Below, piece by piece: positions 9,654 to 19,730 of a stretch of DNA of 64,000 bases. A program made the translations under genes and the position numbers. Numbering within the stretch: the first letter of the stretch is position 1; each line of letters starts with the position of its first letter. The notes below the pieces were generated by a model. That model made no database searches, was not told the origin of the DNA, and saw only the letters and a program-made list of their open reading frames with translations. Source of the DNA: Campylobacter blaseri (GTDB lineage Bacteria > Campylobacterota > Campylobacteria > Campylobacterales > Campylobacteraceae); contig NZ_CP053841.1 of assembly GCF_013201895.1 (NCBI RefSeq), positions 620,001 to 684,000 on the forward strand, written 5' to 3'.

Positions 9654-11574
9654 CTAATTTTTTTACCACTCTTCCAAAAATTTTAGCCGAAGGTATATCA
9701 ACATCAGTTATCTCAACTAAAACCTTAGTTAAAAGATCATCAGTGAAATTTGTTATGAAAATTCGCCCGCCTTTGATTTTATCATCTAATTTTACCGTGC
9801 AAATGTTTATATTTTCATTTATATAACATCTAAATTTAGAGCCTAAATTTTCCTTAGCCCATCTTGCAAATTTTCTATCCATAAAATCATATGCAACCTT
9901 ATCTGCCTCTTTTTCTAGATCATTTAAACTATTGCAAGTATCTTCAATGTTTAAAAGCAGATAATTAAACAGCTTATCATTTTTGCTTAAATTCGCTTTT
10001 AAAAGCCTATGTAAAATTAGATCAGAATACCTTCTAATAGGGCTTGTAAAATGTGTGTATTTTTCAAAACCAAGCCCAAAATGTCCTTTATTTAGTGGTG
10101 CATACTCAGCCTTTTTTTGTGCTTTTATAATTAGTTTATCTATATCTTCTCTAATCTCTTGTTTATCAGCCATATTTTGGATTTCCCCTATTAGCTTAAC
10201 TATATCTTTGTTAAACTTAACCTCAATACCCAAAGCTAGAAGATCTTGAAGTAAAAATTCAATCTTTTTAAAATCCACACTATCATGGTTTCTAAATACC
10301 CCTTTTTCTATCCTTTTTGCTGCTGCTTTGTTCGCTAAAAGCATACACTCTTCTATTAAAGAGTGTGCAGGGGTTGAGCTCTCAAATCTTGTGCTTTTTA
10401 AATTTAAGTTCTCATCTAACTCCATTCTAAGCTCATTTGTTCTAAAATCAAACCCTTTTTTAAGTCTAATTTTTTTAATATTTACACTTAAATTATAAAG
10501 ATTAAGCACATTTTTTCTTAAATTCTCATCGCTATATTTTTTTGTTTTGATTATCTCATCAACTTCGTCATAGTTAAATCTTTTTTTTGAGTTTATAATA
10601 GCCTCAAAAAGCTCCTCTTTTTTAACATTATAGTTATCATCCAAAGTGATTTTAAAACAAAAGGCAAGCCTATCTAAATTTGGTTTTAAAGAGCAGATAT
10701 TTTCGCTCAAATTTCTAGGAAGCATAGGAACTGATTTGTGTGGAAAATATATAGAAAACCCTCTAAATTTAGCCTCTTTATCAATAGCAGTATATGGCAA
10801 AACATACTCGCTAACATCAGCAATTGCCACATAAAGTTCATTTTTATTTTTATCGTAATACACTGCATCATCAAAGTCTTTAGCATCAATTGGATCAATT
10901 GTGCAAAAATTTAGATGTGTTAAATCCATTCTTTTTGGATACAAAGATTTATCAACGCTATCTCCAAAGCTTTTTGCTTCTAATTCGCAAAGCTTGTTAA
11001 ACTCATCATTTTTATTATAAAGTGCAAGTGATATTTTCTCATCGATAAAGCTATCGTTTATATTTCCTAAAACTTCAACTATATTATTACTTAAATTATC
11101 TATCTTAAGTAAAGTTCCAAGTGGCATTTTTTTAAGAGATTTTTGAGTAGCTTTTAAAGAACTTGCTAAGCCGCTTTTTACATTTACTCCCAAAATTTCT
11201 TTGCTAAATTTTTTAGTATATACAACACTTGTTAAAAATGCAGGTTTTAGCGTTAGTATGATTTTGGCTTTAAGCCTATTTTGTTTTGAACTTTTAATCT
11301 TAGCAAGAACGATATCTCCTAGTTTTGAGTTACCTAAATTTTTGCTATCTATGATGGCATCTTTACTAAATTTTTTATCATATATGTTTAAGTAACCCGT
11401 GCCGTTTTGTGAAATGTCAAGTTTTCCGCATATAAACCCACTATTTAAAAAATATAGATTTTTGTGCTTAGTTACTGCATTTATCATCTTTAAATTTCTT
11501 AACACCTCTTTGTTTTCGGAGTTTATAGTTTTTTCATCTACGCCCGTTAATAAATTTTCTAAAAATTGTCTCAA
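9646..11574 (-). CDS. rnr: Ribonuclease R / RNase II family exoribonuclease
   Basis: The 642-residue protein has an N-terminal OB region and the RNB catalytic domain from about residue 210. The acidic active-site segment CTIDPIDAKDFDDAVY and the later HFTSPIRRYSDLILHR motif are both clear. A short C-terminal S1-like segment follows, without a long basic tail. It degrades RNA processively from the 3' end. At about 640 residues it is shorter than E. coli RNase R (813) and matches the Campylobacter type. It is transcribed ahead of holA and diverges from ilvC. Confidence 0.95.
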   Translation of the reverse strand: MRQFLENLLTGVDEKTINSENKEVLRNLKMINAVTKHKNLYFLNSGFICGKLDISQNGTGYLNIYDKKFSKDAIIDSKNLGNSKLGDIVLAKIKSSKQNRLKAKIILTLKPAFLTSVVYTKKFSKEILGVNVKSGLASSLKATQKSLKKMPLGTLLKIDNLSNNIVEVLGNINDSFIDEKISLALYNKNDEFNKLCELEAKSFGDSVDKSLYPKRMDLTHLNFCTIDPIDAKDFDDAVYYDKNKNELYVAIADVSEYVLPYTAIDKEAKFRGFSIYFPHKSVPMLPRNLSENICSLKPNLDRLAFCFKITLDDNYNVKKEELFEAIINSKKRFNYDEVDEIIKTKKYSDENLRKNVLNLYNLSVNIKKIRLKKGFDFRTNELRMELDENLNLKSTRFESSTPAHSLIEECMLLANKAAAKRIEKGVFRNHDSVDFKKIEFLLQDLLALGIEVKFNKDIVKLIGEIQNMADKQEIREDIDKLIIKAQKKAEYAPLNKGHFGLGFEKYTHFTSPIRRYSDLILHRLLKANLSKNDKLFNYLLLNIEDTCNSLNDLEKEADKVAYDFMDRKFARWAKENLGSKFRCYINENINICTVKLDDKIKGGRIFITNFTDDLLTKVLVEITDVDIPSAKIFGRVVKKLDV

Positions 11575-11670
11575 ATAAGCCCTTTTTTATTTTGATTAGA
11601 CTATCTTACCAAAATATAGTTAAATTTAATAAAAGGAAGTTTATTTTTGTGTTTGAAGCAGTTTTTATGA

Positions 11671-11676
11671 TATAAT
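11671..11676 (+). promoter_or_regulatory. -10 box of ilvC
   Basis: TATAAT preceded by TGA, so an extended -10. It sits 27 bases before the ilvC ATG, and an AAGGAT ribosome binding site (11693-11698) lies between them. Confidence 0.65.
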
Positions 11677-11700
11677 AGTAAAATTTTAATTTAAGGATAG

Positions 11701-12726
<1,026 letters not shown>

Positions 12727-12728
12727 AC

Positions 12729-13817
12729 TTGGTAAAAAAAAAGATAGCCCCTAAAAAGAGGCCTACCCAAAGAAAAAAAAGAAGAGTTAATGAAGAAAAC
12801 AGCTCTTCTTTTTTAAATTTAATTACATTAGTTGTATTGTGTTTTCTTACAGGATTTTTGACATATGCCGCTTTGGATTATACTTTTAATAAAAAAGATA
12901 ACAATCAAATTTCAAAAAACATAGTGGTTGAAAAAAAACTACAAATTCAAACAAAAGATCCTGTTGCAAAAGCTTCAAAAACAACTAAAATTGATATTAA
13001 AAAAAACACTAATATATCCGAAGAAGTTGTGAAAAAAGATGATAATGATACTTTAGCAAAGATTAAAAAAGAATCTTTAAAGGATTTAAATAGTTCTTTA
13101 CCTAATGAATACATCCAAATGGCTTCTCCAGCATTTAAAGTAAAAGAGCCATCAAGACTAAAAAAACCAAAACTAGTTTTAATTATTGATGATGTAGCTT
13201 CAAAAGAGCATACTAATGGCATAAAAAAGCTTAATTTAAAAATCACACCATCTTTTTTTCCACCAACTAGTGATTTTCCAAATACTCCAAAACTATCCAA
13301 TCAATTTGATTTTTTTATGATACATTTACCACTTGAGGCTATGGGGTTTAATTCAAAAAGAATTAAAACTTTAATGACAACAGATAGTTATGATGAGATT
13401 GAACGGGTTGTAAAAGATGTTCGTAAAAATTTTTCACGAGCAGTGTTTTTAAACAATCACACAGGCAGTAAATTTACATCAAATTTAAACTCAACTAGAA
13501 TGTTATCGAAGGCATTAAACAAGTATGGATTTAAATTAGTTGATTCAAAGACTATATTTTCTAGTAAGATAAAGCAAGTGGCTAAAGAGCAAGGTTTTAG
13601 ATATATTTATAGAGATGTTTTTTTAGATAATAAAGATAGTGAAGTTGAAATTAAAAAACAGATAAAAGAAGCGATTAAAATAGCAAACAAAAAAGGATTT
13701 GCAATAGCCATTGGACACCCTAGAAAAAATACATTTAGAGCGATCCAAAACAGCAAAGAGCTATTAAAAAATGTTGAATTAGTATATTTAGATGAGATTT
13801 ATGAATACTATAGATAA
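12729..13817 (+). CDS. Divergent polysaccharide deacetylase family protein (YibQ-like)
   Basis: The 362-residue protein starts at TTG 12729; no better ATG precedes the conserved part. It has a very basic N-terminus, one membrane segment at about residues 30-50 and a Lys/Ser/Asp-rich linker. The DUF610/YibQ domain runs from about 140 to the end: LVLIIDDVASKEH, MIHLPLEAM, NNHTGSKFTS, AIGHPR. The divergent deacetylase fold keeps the Asp-Asp and the two His-containing motifs, which suggests a metal-dependent periplasmic hydrolase of unknown substrate, anchored in the inner membrane. Its 3' end overlaps dprA. Confidence 0.85.
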   Translation: MVKKKIAPKKRPTQRKKRRVNEENSSSFLNLITLVVLCFLTGFLTYAALDYTFNKKDNNQISKNIVVEKKLQIQTKDPVAKASKTTKIDIKKNTNISEEVVKKDDNDTLAKIKKESLKDLNSSLPNEYIQMASPAFKVKEPSRLKKPKLVLIIDDVASKEHTNGIKKLNLKITPSFFPPTSDFPNTPKLSNQFDFFMIHLPLEAMGFNSKRIKTLMTTDSYDEIERVVKDVRKNFSRAVFLNNHTGSKFTSNLNSTRMLSKALNKYGFKLVDSKTIFSSKIKQVAKEQGFRYIYRDVFLDNKDSEVEIKKQIKEAIKIANKKGFAIAIGHPRKNTFRAIQNSKELLKNVELVYLDEIYEYYR

Positions 13818-14568
13818 CATAGATGCATTAAATAAGCTTCAAAATCCACCAAAAAAGCTTTTTTTTAAAGGAAATTTAGAATTTTTAAATATGCTAAAAG
13901 TTTCCATTGTTGGCTCAAGAAAAATGAGTTTTTATACTAAAAGTTTGGTTTTGCAACTATCAAGTGCTCTTAGTAAAAGAGGGGTTTGTGTTGTAAGTGG
14001 TGGTGCATTAGGGGTTGATATAACTGCACATAAAGGAGCATTTCCTAATACTATAGCAGTTTTTGCAAATGGATTAGATATCATTTATCCAAAAACAAAT
14101 GAAAAAAACATTAAAGAAATTTATGAAAACTCACTTGCTTTAAGTGAGTACGAACCAAAAACCAGACCTTTAAGACACCATTTCTTACAAAGAAATAGAA
14201 TAGTTGTAGCACTAAGTGAGGCTTTAGTTGTAGCACAAGCTGAGTTAAGAAGTGGATCTTTGCAAAGTGCTAGATTAGCTATGGAGCTAGGCATTCCTGT
14301 TTATGTTTTACCACATCAAATAAACGAAAGTATAGGAACAAACGAGTTATTAGCTACTAAAAAAGCAAACTTAATCTATAATATAGATAAATTTGCTGAT
14401 AAATTTGGTAATTTAAGTCATATTGAAAATGATAACGATGAAGTGATTGAGTTTATAAAAACAAATAGTAGCTTTAATGATGCTCATCTTAAATTTGGAG
14501 ATTTAGTTTATGAATATGAGCTTCAAGGAAAGATAGAAATTTTAGGTTCAAGGATAGTTATAAAATGA
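13792..14568 (+). CDS. dprA: DNA-processing protein DprA
   Basis: The 258-residue protein has the Rossmann-like DprA domain: VSIVGSRKMSFYTK, VVSGGALGVDITAHKGA, VFANGLDIIYPKTNE, RNRIVVALSEALVVAQAELRSGSL. DprA protects incoming single strands and loads RecA during natural transformation. It is shorter than many DprA proteins because the N-terminal SAM-like domain is absent, which is usual in Campylobacterota. The start may be ATG 13792 or ATG 13801; both overlap the preceding gene, so translation is probably coupled. Its stop overlaps ruvX by 4 bases. Confidence 0.93.
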   Translation: MRFMNTIDNIDALNKLQNPPKKLFFKGNLEFLNMLKVSIVGSRKMSFYTKSLVLQLSSALSKRGVCVVSGGALGVDITAHKGAFPNTIAVFANGLDIIYPKTNEKNIKEIYENSLALSEYEPKTRPLRHHFLQRNRIVVALSEALVVAQAELRSGSLQSARLAMELGIPVYVLPHQINESIGTNELLATKKANLIYNIDKFADKFGNLSHIENDNDEVIEFIKTNSSFNDAHLKFGDLVYEYELQGKIEILGSRIVIK

Positions 14569-14960
14569 TAGCAGCCATTGATGTTGGGCTAAAAAGAATA
14601 GGTATAGCTTTGGGTTATAAAAATGGCGTAACCGTTCCTATAAATGCAGTTTTAAGAAAAAACAGAAATCAAGCAGCTTTTGATGTAAGTAGTGTTTTAA
14701 AAGAGTGGAGTGTTGCAAGGCTTGTTGTTGGAATTCCACTTGGTGGAAGTAGCGAAGATGAGATGAGAAGACGAATTTCGCATTTTGTTTCATTGTTAGA
14801 TTTTAGTGGTGAGATAATATATATAGATGAGAGCTTTTCAAGTATTGAAGCAAGTGAGTTTGGTGTTGCAAATCATAAAAAAAAAGATGGTAAACTTGAT
14901 AGTTTATCAGCACTTGTTATACTTCAAAGGTATTTGGAAAAACAAAAATTTACTAAATAG
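14565..14960 (+). CDS. ruvX: Holliday junction resolvase-like protein / 16S rRNA-processing nuclease
   Basis: The 131-residue YqgF-type protein has the RNase H-like signature MIAAIDVGLKRIGIALGYK at its start, the LVVGIPLG strand, the IDESFSS acidic motif and the final KKKDGKLDSLSALVILQRYL helix. This family processes the 5' end of 16S rRNA in other bacteria. It overlaps dprA by ATGA and is the last gene of the ilvC run. No strong terminator is visible in the 88 bases before the convergent small ORF. Confidence 0.93.
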   Translation: MIAAIDVGLKRIGIALGYKNGVTVPINAVLRKNRNQAAFDVSSVLKEWSVARLVVGIPLGGSSEDEMRRRISHFVSLLDFSGEIIYIDESFSSIEASEFGVANHKKKDGKLDSLSALVILQRYLEKQKFTK

Positions 14961-15048
14961 AATATTTAAATTTATATTATTTGTTGTCTTGTTTGTATTT
15001 TTTAAGTTTTTAAATTTTAACTACTTTTTAGAACACCTAAAAATAACT

Positions 15049-15144
15049 TCATATTTCATCAGATAAACATAATGTATTTAAGTATCTTTTTTCAGCTCTA
15101 TCTAACTCACTATTTGATTTGTTGATTCTGTCTAAATAATGCAT
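15049..15144 (-). CDS. Small 31-residue ORF, unknown
   Basis: ATG at 15144 (minus) reads MHYLDRINKSNSELDRAEKR and 11 more residues to TGA. An AAGGAG ribosome binding site sits 5 bases before the ATG and overlaps the stop codon of the membrane-protein gene at 15154, so translational coupling is likely. It is highly charged with no membrane segment. I recognise no family. It could be a small partner of the upstream membrane protein or a chance frame; the strong ribosome binding site is the only positive sign. Confidence 0.4.
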   Translation of the reverse strand: MHYLDRINKSNSELDRAEKRYLNTLCLSDEI

Positions 15145-15153
15145 ACTTTCTCC

Positions 15154-16098
15154 TTATTGTTTATTTGTATCTAAATTTTTACCAAAAACTACATATAAGT
15201 ATTTTTTTATTTCCATATAATCTTTTTTATTAAAGAAAAAGATTGAAATTCCTTTACGGTCAATGCTTCTATGACCCCTAATCCAACCAATATCTATTTT
15301 AAGTTTTAAAGAATATTTTATAAAATTATCAAAAGTTTTATTTGATTTTTTATATATAATAGCTCTAAATAAAATATCATAAAGAATTGCTAAAACTAGT
15401 GAAAATATCACTTTTGATAACAAAATATAGATTTTATTGTCATTTTCTGTAATTGCAATCATTATAGAAATTAAAGCTATAGGCAACATAATAAAATAAT
15501 AAGATTTTATTAAATGAAAAAAAGAATTAAATTCTATATTGTTATCTGCTATCATATTAAACTTTCGTATTAATTTATTATCTTTATAAAATAAAGCTAC
15601 TGAGTTATATAGCATAATAATACGATTACTTTTAGTTATGATACAAAATAAAAAAATATCAATAAAAAAAATAATAGAATAAAATAGAATAAGACCAAAA
15701 ATTGATATATGATTTTCATAATTATTAGTATTTCCAATAATAACAAAAAATAATACAAACCATAGAAAAATATTTAATATGTCATGTATAATCATAGCAA
15801 TAGTATAATCTTTTAGAATAAGTGGTTCTTTGTTATAATCTCTACCACTTTTTGTTAATTCATTGCTTTTAAAGATTGAGCTTGTAGTTTTATCTTCTGC
15901 TTGATTTTTAATGTCTTGATTTGTTTTATTTACATTTTTACTATTTAAATTTATATTATTGTTTAAATTTGAGTTTTGATTATTTAGTCTACTATTTAAG
16001 TTTGAATTACTATTTTCTTTATCCAAATTCGAATTTTGTGTAGTAGTTTTTGCTTTTCTCCCAGCTAATATTTTTCTTAGTTCTTCATTTTTATCCAT
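15154..16098 (-). CDS. Asn-rich-linker membrane protein of unknown function
   Basis: The 314-residue protein opens with MDKNEELRKILAGRKAK. An Asn/Ser-rich low-complexity stretch made of repeated NSNLN-like units follows at about residues 20-70. About four membrane segments lie between 100 and 260 (for example IFLWFVLFFVIIG, IFGLILFYSIIFFIDIFLFCII, IMLPIALISIMIAI, VIFSLVLAILYDILF). A basic cytoplasmic tail of about 45 residues contains GWIRGHRSIDRKGISIFFF. I do not recognise the family. The short lead-in resembles the cytoplasmic starts of other small Campylobacter membrane proteins. The gene stands between ruvX and queA without an obvious functional link. Confidence 0.7.
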   Translation of the reverse strand: MDKNEELRKILAGRKAKTTTQNSNLDKENSNSNLNSRLNNQNSNLNNNINLNSKNVNKTNQDIKNQAEDKTTSSIFKSNELTKSGRDYNKEPLILKDYTIAMIIHDILNIFLWFVLFFVIIGNTNNYENHISIFGLILFYSIIFFIDIFLFCIITKSNRIIMLYNSVALFYKDNKLIRKFNMIADNNIEFNSFFHLIKSYYFIMLPIALISIMIAITENDNKIYILLSKVIFSLVLAILYDILFRAIIYKKSNKTFDNFIKYSLKLKIDIGWIRGHRSIDRKGISIFFFNKKDYMEIKKYLYVVFGKNLDTNKQ

Positions 16099-16320
16099 CT
16101 GTTTCCTTTATAGGTGGATTTAATATTTAAATTAAACATATTAAACTAATAATAAAATATTATCTAAATAAAACTTAAATGAATTTATGAAATTTTCATT
16201 GGTTTTTGATATTTAAAATTAAGTTTGTTTATTAAAAATCAAGTTAAAATCAAAAATGATATGGTAGCTAATACCTTAAATGTTAGAGTAATGAATTTTA
16301 GCTAAGCAGCAATGAGTAAA

Positions 16321-16353
16321 GTATGCTTAAATAAAATTATAGTATAAGCATAC
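16321..16353 (-). terminator. Possible terminator of the tatB-tatC-queA run
   Basis: GTATGCTTA / TAAGCATAC forms a perfect 9-bp stem with a 15-base loop that contains the queA stop codon. On the minus strand TTTACTC follows. The overlap with the coding end makes this weaker than a typical terminator. Confidence 0.4.
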
Positions 16354-17356
16354 CATCTCCATAAGAGTAGAATTTATATCTTTCTTTTATTGCAATCTCA
16401 TAAATTTCCATAGTTTTTTCAAGTCCTAAAAATGATGAAACTAGCATTATTAAAGTTGATTTTGGAAGATGAAAATTTGTAAGTAGATAATTCAGCCTAA
16501 TTGGTCTATTTGAATGGTTTAAAAAAAGTTTACAATATCCATTTTGCTTACCATTTCTTGCAAATTCTTCAACAACTCTTGTTACAGTTGTTCCAACCCC
16601 TAAAATCGGCTTATTTGTTTTTAAAATTTCAGCTGTTTTGCTAGGTATATTAAAATACTCAGAATGCATATTGTGTTCATGTATATTTTCACACTTGATT
16701 GCTTTAAATGTTCCAGCGCCAACATGCAAAGTTAGATAGTGCAGTTCATGTGTTTTTTTTAATTCATTAGCCATTTCATCGCTAAAATGAAGTGAAGCTG
16801 TGGGAGCTGCAACTGCCCCTAGATGTTTTGCAAATATACTTTGGTACCAAATTTCATCATCGTTATTATCATCTCTTTTTATGTATGGAGGTAGTGGAAT
16901 ATGACCAATATTATTAAAAAAATTAAAAATTTCATCTGTGCTAAGAGGGCTGTTTTTAAAAGAAAAAGAGACAATCCTAGTTCCATCACTATTTATTTCT
17001 ATAACTTTTGCTTTTAAGTTTTTATTAAAATTTAAAATAGTTCCTATTTTTACATGACCTTTTATGTAAACGTTAAATTTTGAATCTTCAAGTGGAGTAT
17101 TTAAAAGAAGTTCTACTTTTCCGCCTGTATCTTTTACACCATAAACTCTAGCCTTTACAACTTTTGTATCATTAAATATAATATCACAAGGTGGCAAAAT
17201 TTCAACTAAATCACCAAATTTATAGTGTGAGATTAAATCTTTTTTTCTATCATAAACCAAAAGCCTTGCATTTTCTTTTGGTAGTGTTGGCTTGCTTGAA
17301 ATGAGTTCTTTTGGTAGCTCATAATCATAGCTAGAAATTAGGTCTAAATCATTCAT
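16337..17356 (-). CDS. queA: S-adenosylmethionine:tRNA ribosyltransferase-isomerase
   Basis: The 339-residue enzyme adds the epoxyqueuosine ring to tRNA from S-adenosylmethionine. The start SSYDYELPKELI, the RDDNNDDEIWYQSIFAKHLGAVAAPTASLHF stretch (in two halves), HVGAGTFK and LLTNFHLPKSTLIMLV are all QueA signatures. It overlaps tatC by 8 bases and so belongs to the tatB-tatC-queA run. Confidence 0.97.
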   Translation of the reverse strand: MNDLDLISSYDYELPKELISSKPTLPKENARLLVYDRKKDLISHYKFGDLVEILPPCDIIFNDTKVVKARVYGVKDTGGKVELLLNTPLEDSKFNVYIKGHVKIGTILNFNKNLKAKVIEINSDGTRIVSFSFKNSPLSTDEIFNFFNNIGHIPLPPYIKRDDNNDDEIWYQSIFAKHLGAVAAPTASLHFSDEMANELKKTHELHYLTLHVGAGTFKAIKCENIHEHNMHSEYFNIPSKTAEILKTNKPILGVGTTVTRVVEEFARNGKQNGYCKLFLNHSNRPIRLNYLLTNFHLPKSTLIMLVSSFLGLEKTMEIYEIAIKERYKFYSYGDGMLIL

Positions 17357-18095
17357 CTTCTATATCTTCACTTAAATCATCTTCAGGTTTATAAGGGTTA
17401 ACTAATTTAGCAATGTATATTGATAGTAAATATAAAACTATAAGTGGTCCAGCTAATAAAAATTGACTTATAACATCAGGCGGTGTCATAAGAGCGGCAA
17501 ACAAAAATATAAAAACAACAGCATATCTAAAAAAGTCACTCAAGCTTTTGTTTGTTATAAGTCCAACTAGGGCTAGAAAAAATGTAACTATAGGAAGTTC
17601 AAAACTTAGACCAAAGGCTATTAAAAATTTTGTGAAAAACCCTACAAATTCTCCAATTCTAGGCATGGCTGTAAATGTTCCACTTCCAAAATTTATTAAA
17701 AAATTAAAAGCAAGTGGAGTTACAAAAAAATAGCAAAAAGCACAACCTAATGCAAACATAGTTGAAGCACTAGTTACAAAAGGGATAACATATTTTTTCT
17801 CATTATCATAAAGACCTGGAGCAACAAAAAGCCAAAATTGCCAAAAAATTATAGGTAAAGATAGTAAAATAGCTACAAAAAATGAAACTTTCATTGATGT
17901 AAAAAAGGCTTCAGCTGGGTGGGTAAATATCACTTCACTACCTTCAGGTAGGACTTTTTTTAATGGAGCTAACATAAGTTCTAGAAAAAATTCCCAAAAT
18001 CCAAAACATATAAGGAAAAGCACTATTACAGTTAAAACAGATATAAAAAGTCTTTTTCTAAGCTCTATAATATGTGGTTTTAAATCTTCAAACAT
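17349..18095 (-). CDS. tatC: Sec-independent protein translocase TatC
   Basis: The 248-residue protein has six membrane segments and the TatC signatures: LKPHIIELRKRLF at the N-terminus, the FTHPAEAFFTSMKVS loop and the FGLSFELPIV segment. TatC is the receptor for twin-arginine signal peptides. It sits directly after tatB with overlapping stop and start. tatA is not in this window. Confidence 0.97.
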   Translation of the reverse strand: MFEDLKPHIIELRKRLFISVLTVIVLFLICFGFWEFFLELMLAPLKKVLPEGSEVIFTHPAEAFFTSMKVSFFVAILLSLPIIFWQFWLFVAPGLYDNEKKYVIPFVTSASTMFALGCAFCYFFVTPLAFNFLINFGSGTFTAMPRIGEFVGFFTKFLIAFGLSFELPIVTFFLALVGLITNKSLSDFFRYAVVFIFLFAALMTPPDVISQFLLAGPLIVLYLLSIYIAKLVNPYKPEDDLSEDIEDE

Positions 18096-18514
18096 TAACT
18101 TTTTCTCACTTCTTTATTTTTATTACTTTCTTTGGTTTTGTTTTTAGTAGATTGTTTTGTATCTATATTTTTAACACTATCTATATCTTTTTTTATCTCT
18201 TCTAAATTTTTATTAGCTACCTCTTTTGCAGAGTTTAAACCGCTTTTTATCTCTTCTAATTCTTCAAAAGTTAATTTTTTTCTAACGCTCTCTTTTGTTT
18301 TATTTATAGACTCTTTGTATTTTTGTGCATCCTCTTTTAACTCTGCTATTCTAACCTCTTGTTCAAAGCTAGTTTTTGCATCATTTATGGTTTTTTTTAG
18401 CACTTTAAAATATTTTGCTATTTCATACATTGCTTTTGGTAATTTATCAGGCCCTAGTGCAAGTATTGCCACTACAGCTATCATAAATATCTCAGAAAAG
18501 CCCATTCCAAACAT
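18095..18514 (-). CDS. tatB: Sec-independent protein translocase TatB
   Basis: The 139-residue protein has the single N-terminal membrane helix MGFSEIFMIAVVAILALGPDKLP, where the E and the GPDKLP hinge are diagnostic. An amphipathic helix and a long charged coiled tail rich in Lys and Glu follow. It works with TatC in binding Tat substrates. It is first in the tatB-tatC-queA run and is separated from hemW by 46 bases. Confidence 0.95.
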   Translation of the reverse strand: MFGMGFSEIFMIAVVAILALGPDKLPKAMYEIAKYFKVLKKTINDAKTSFEQEVRIAELKEDAQKYKESINKTKESVRKKLTFEELEEIKSGLNSAKEVANKNLEEIKKDIDSVKNIDTKQSTKNKTKESNKNKEVRKS

Positions 18515-18560
18515 CTTATATCCTAATTAATAAATATCTAGCTATTTTACCTATTTTTCT

Positions 18561-19610
18561 TTAATTTTTCGTAAAGTCATCATATATAAAAAGCGCTATC
18601 TCATCTGCTAATAAAAAGTTTGTATTATAAAATTTACCATTTTTATAGCTTAATTTATTTTCTTTTTCTAAAATTTTAGCTTTTTTGAGCTCATTTTCAT
18701 TTAAAATTTGACTATCAACACCCAAAATTGATCTAAGTCCTAAAAATATATGTTCTATTTTTAAATCATTTTTATCTAAATTTTCTATCTCTTTTTGAAG
18801 TGGATTTTTTATATATTTTATTAAATCTTTTGGAGAATACAGTCTTTTATTTTTATTAAATCCTACAGCATAAGCACCAAATCCTACGTAATTTTCTAGC
18901 TTCCAATAAGCAAGATTATGTTTACAAATTTCTCCAAAATTTGAAATTTCATACTGTTTAAACCCCATTTCATTTAGCCGTTTAAAGAGAAATTTAGCTA
19001 ATACGATGCTGTCTTTTTGAAATTGTGGTTTGTTTTCAAAAGATGTGTTTTTTTCTAAAATTAAAGAGTAAGCACTTATATGATTTATCTCTAAATTTAG
19101 CAAATTTTGTAATTCAAATTCAAGCATTTTTTTACTATCAAGCTTTGTCCCATAAATAATATCTAAATTAATATTTTTAAACCCAGCTTTTTTTGCATTA
19201 AAAACAGCCATTTTTGTATCATTTGCACTATGATTTCTGCCAAGAAATTTTAGCTTTTTTTCATCAAAACTTTGAGTTCCAAAACTAACTCTATTTACTC
19301 TCATTTTTCTCATGCTATTTAGCCAATTAAAAGTTGCACTATTTGGGTTTGCCTCTGTTGTTATCTCTGTTTTTTTACCAATATAAGGTTTTAGATATTC
19401 AAAAATTGGCTCATAATATCTTGAATTTATAGAACTAGGGGTTCCACCACCTATAAAAACAGTTGAAATTTCTTTAAATTTGTAGTTTTTTATCTCAAAA
19501 CAGAGTGCTTTAAAATAATCACTAACCATATCAAAGCTTTTATCATATGAGCCAAAGGCACAATAAGGGCATTTTTTGGTGCAAAATGGTATGTGGATAT
19601 ATATATGCAA
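18561..19610 (-). CDS. hemW: Radical SAM heme chaperone HemW (HemN-like)
   Basis: The 349-residue protein starts IYIHIPFCTKKCPYCAFGSY, with the radical SAM CxxxCxxC cluster motif near the N-terminus. FIGGGTPSSI, EITTEANPNSA and VSFGTQSFDEKKLKFLGRNHS follow. It lacks the N-terminal extension of true oxygen-independent coproporphyrinogen oxidase and is closer to HemW, which inserts heme into respiratory enzymes. Many databases call it HemN. It diverges from rppH across a 120-base gap. Confidence 0.9.
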   Translation of the reverse strand: MHIYIHIPFCTKKCPYCAFGSYDKSFDMVSDYFKALCFEIKNYKFKEISTVFIGGGTPSSINSRYYEPIFEYLKPYIGKKTEITTEANPNSATFNWLNSMRKMRVNRVSFGTQSFDEKKLKFLGRNHSANDTKMAVFNAKKAGFKNINLDIIYGTKLDSKKMLEFELQNLLNLEINHISAYSLILEKNTSFENKPQFQKDSIVLAKFLFKRLNEMGFKQYEISNFGEICKHNLAYWKLENYVGFGAYAVGFNKNKRLYSPKDLIKYIKNPLQKEIENLDKNDLKIEHIFLGLRSILGVDSQILNENELKKAKILEKENKLSYKNGKFYNTNFLLADEIALFIYDDFTKN

Positions 19611-19730
19611 ATTAACTCTTTTTTGTTAAATTTAACCATAAAACATTAAATTTATTATTAAAATATGGTTTATTATTATCCTTTAAAGACAATTTAGATA
19701 AAATCTTATCTAAAAATTGAAAGTAAAAAT

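Noticed and set aside
14827-15066. 79-residue plus-strand frame overlapping the end of ruvX
   Set aside because: Its first half is an out-of-phase reading of ruvX. The hydrophobic second half has no start or ribosome binding site of its own.
15950-16040. Repeated motif in the Asn-rich region as a CRISPR-like array
   Set aside because: The units are short, variable and in frame with the coding sequence, so they encode low-complexity protein.
16261-16305. 14-codon plus-strand frame (MVANTLNVRVMNFS) between queA and the Asn-rich protein gene
   Set aside because: Composition looks protein-like, but there is no ribosome binding site and it stops after 14 codons. It could be a fragment, but cannot be supported.
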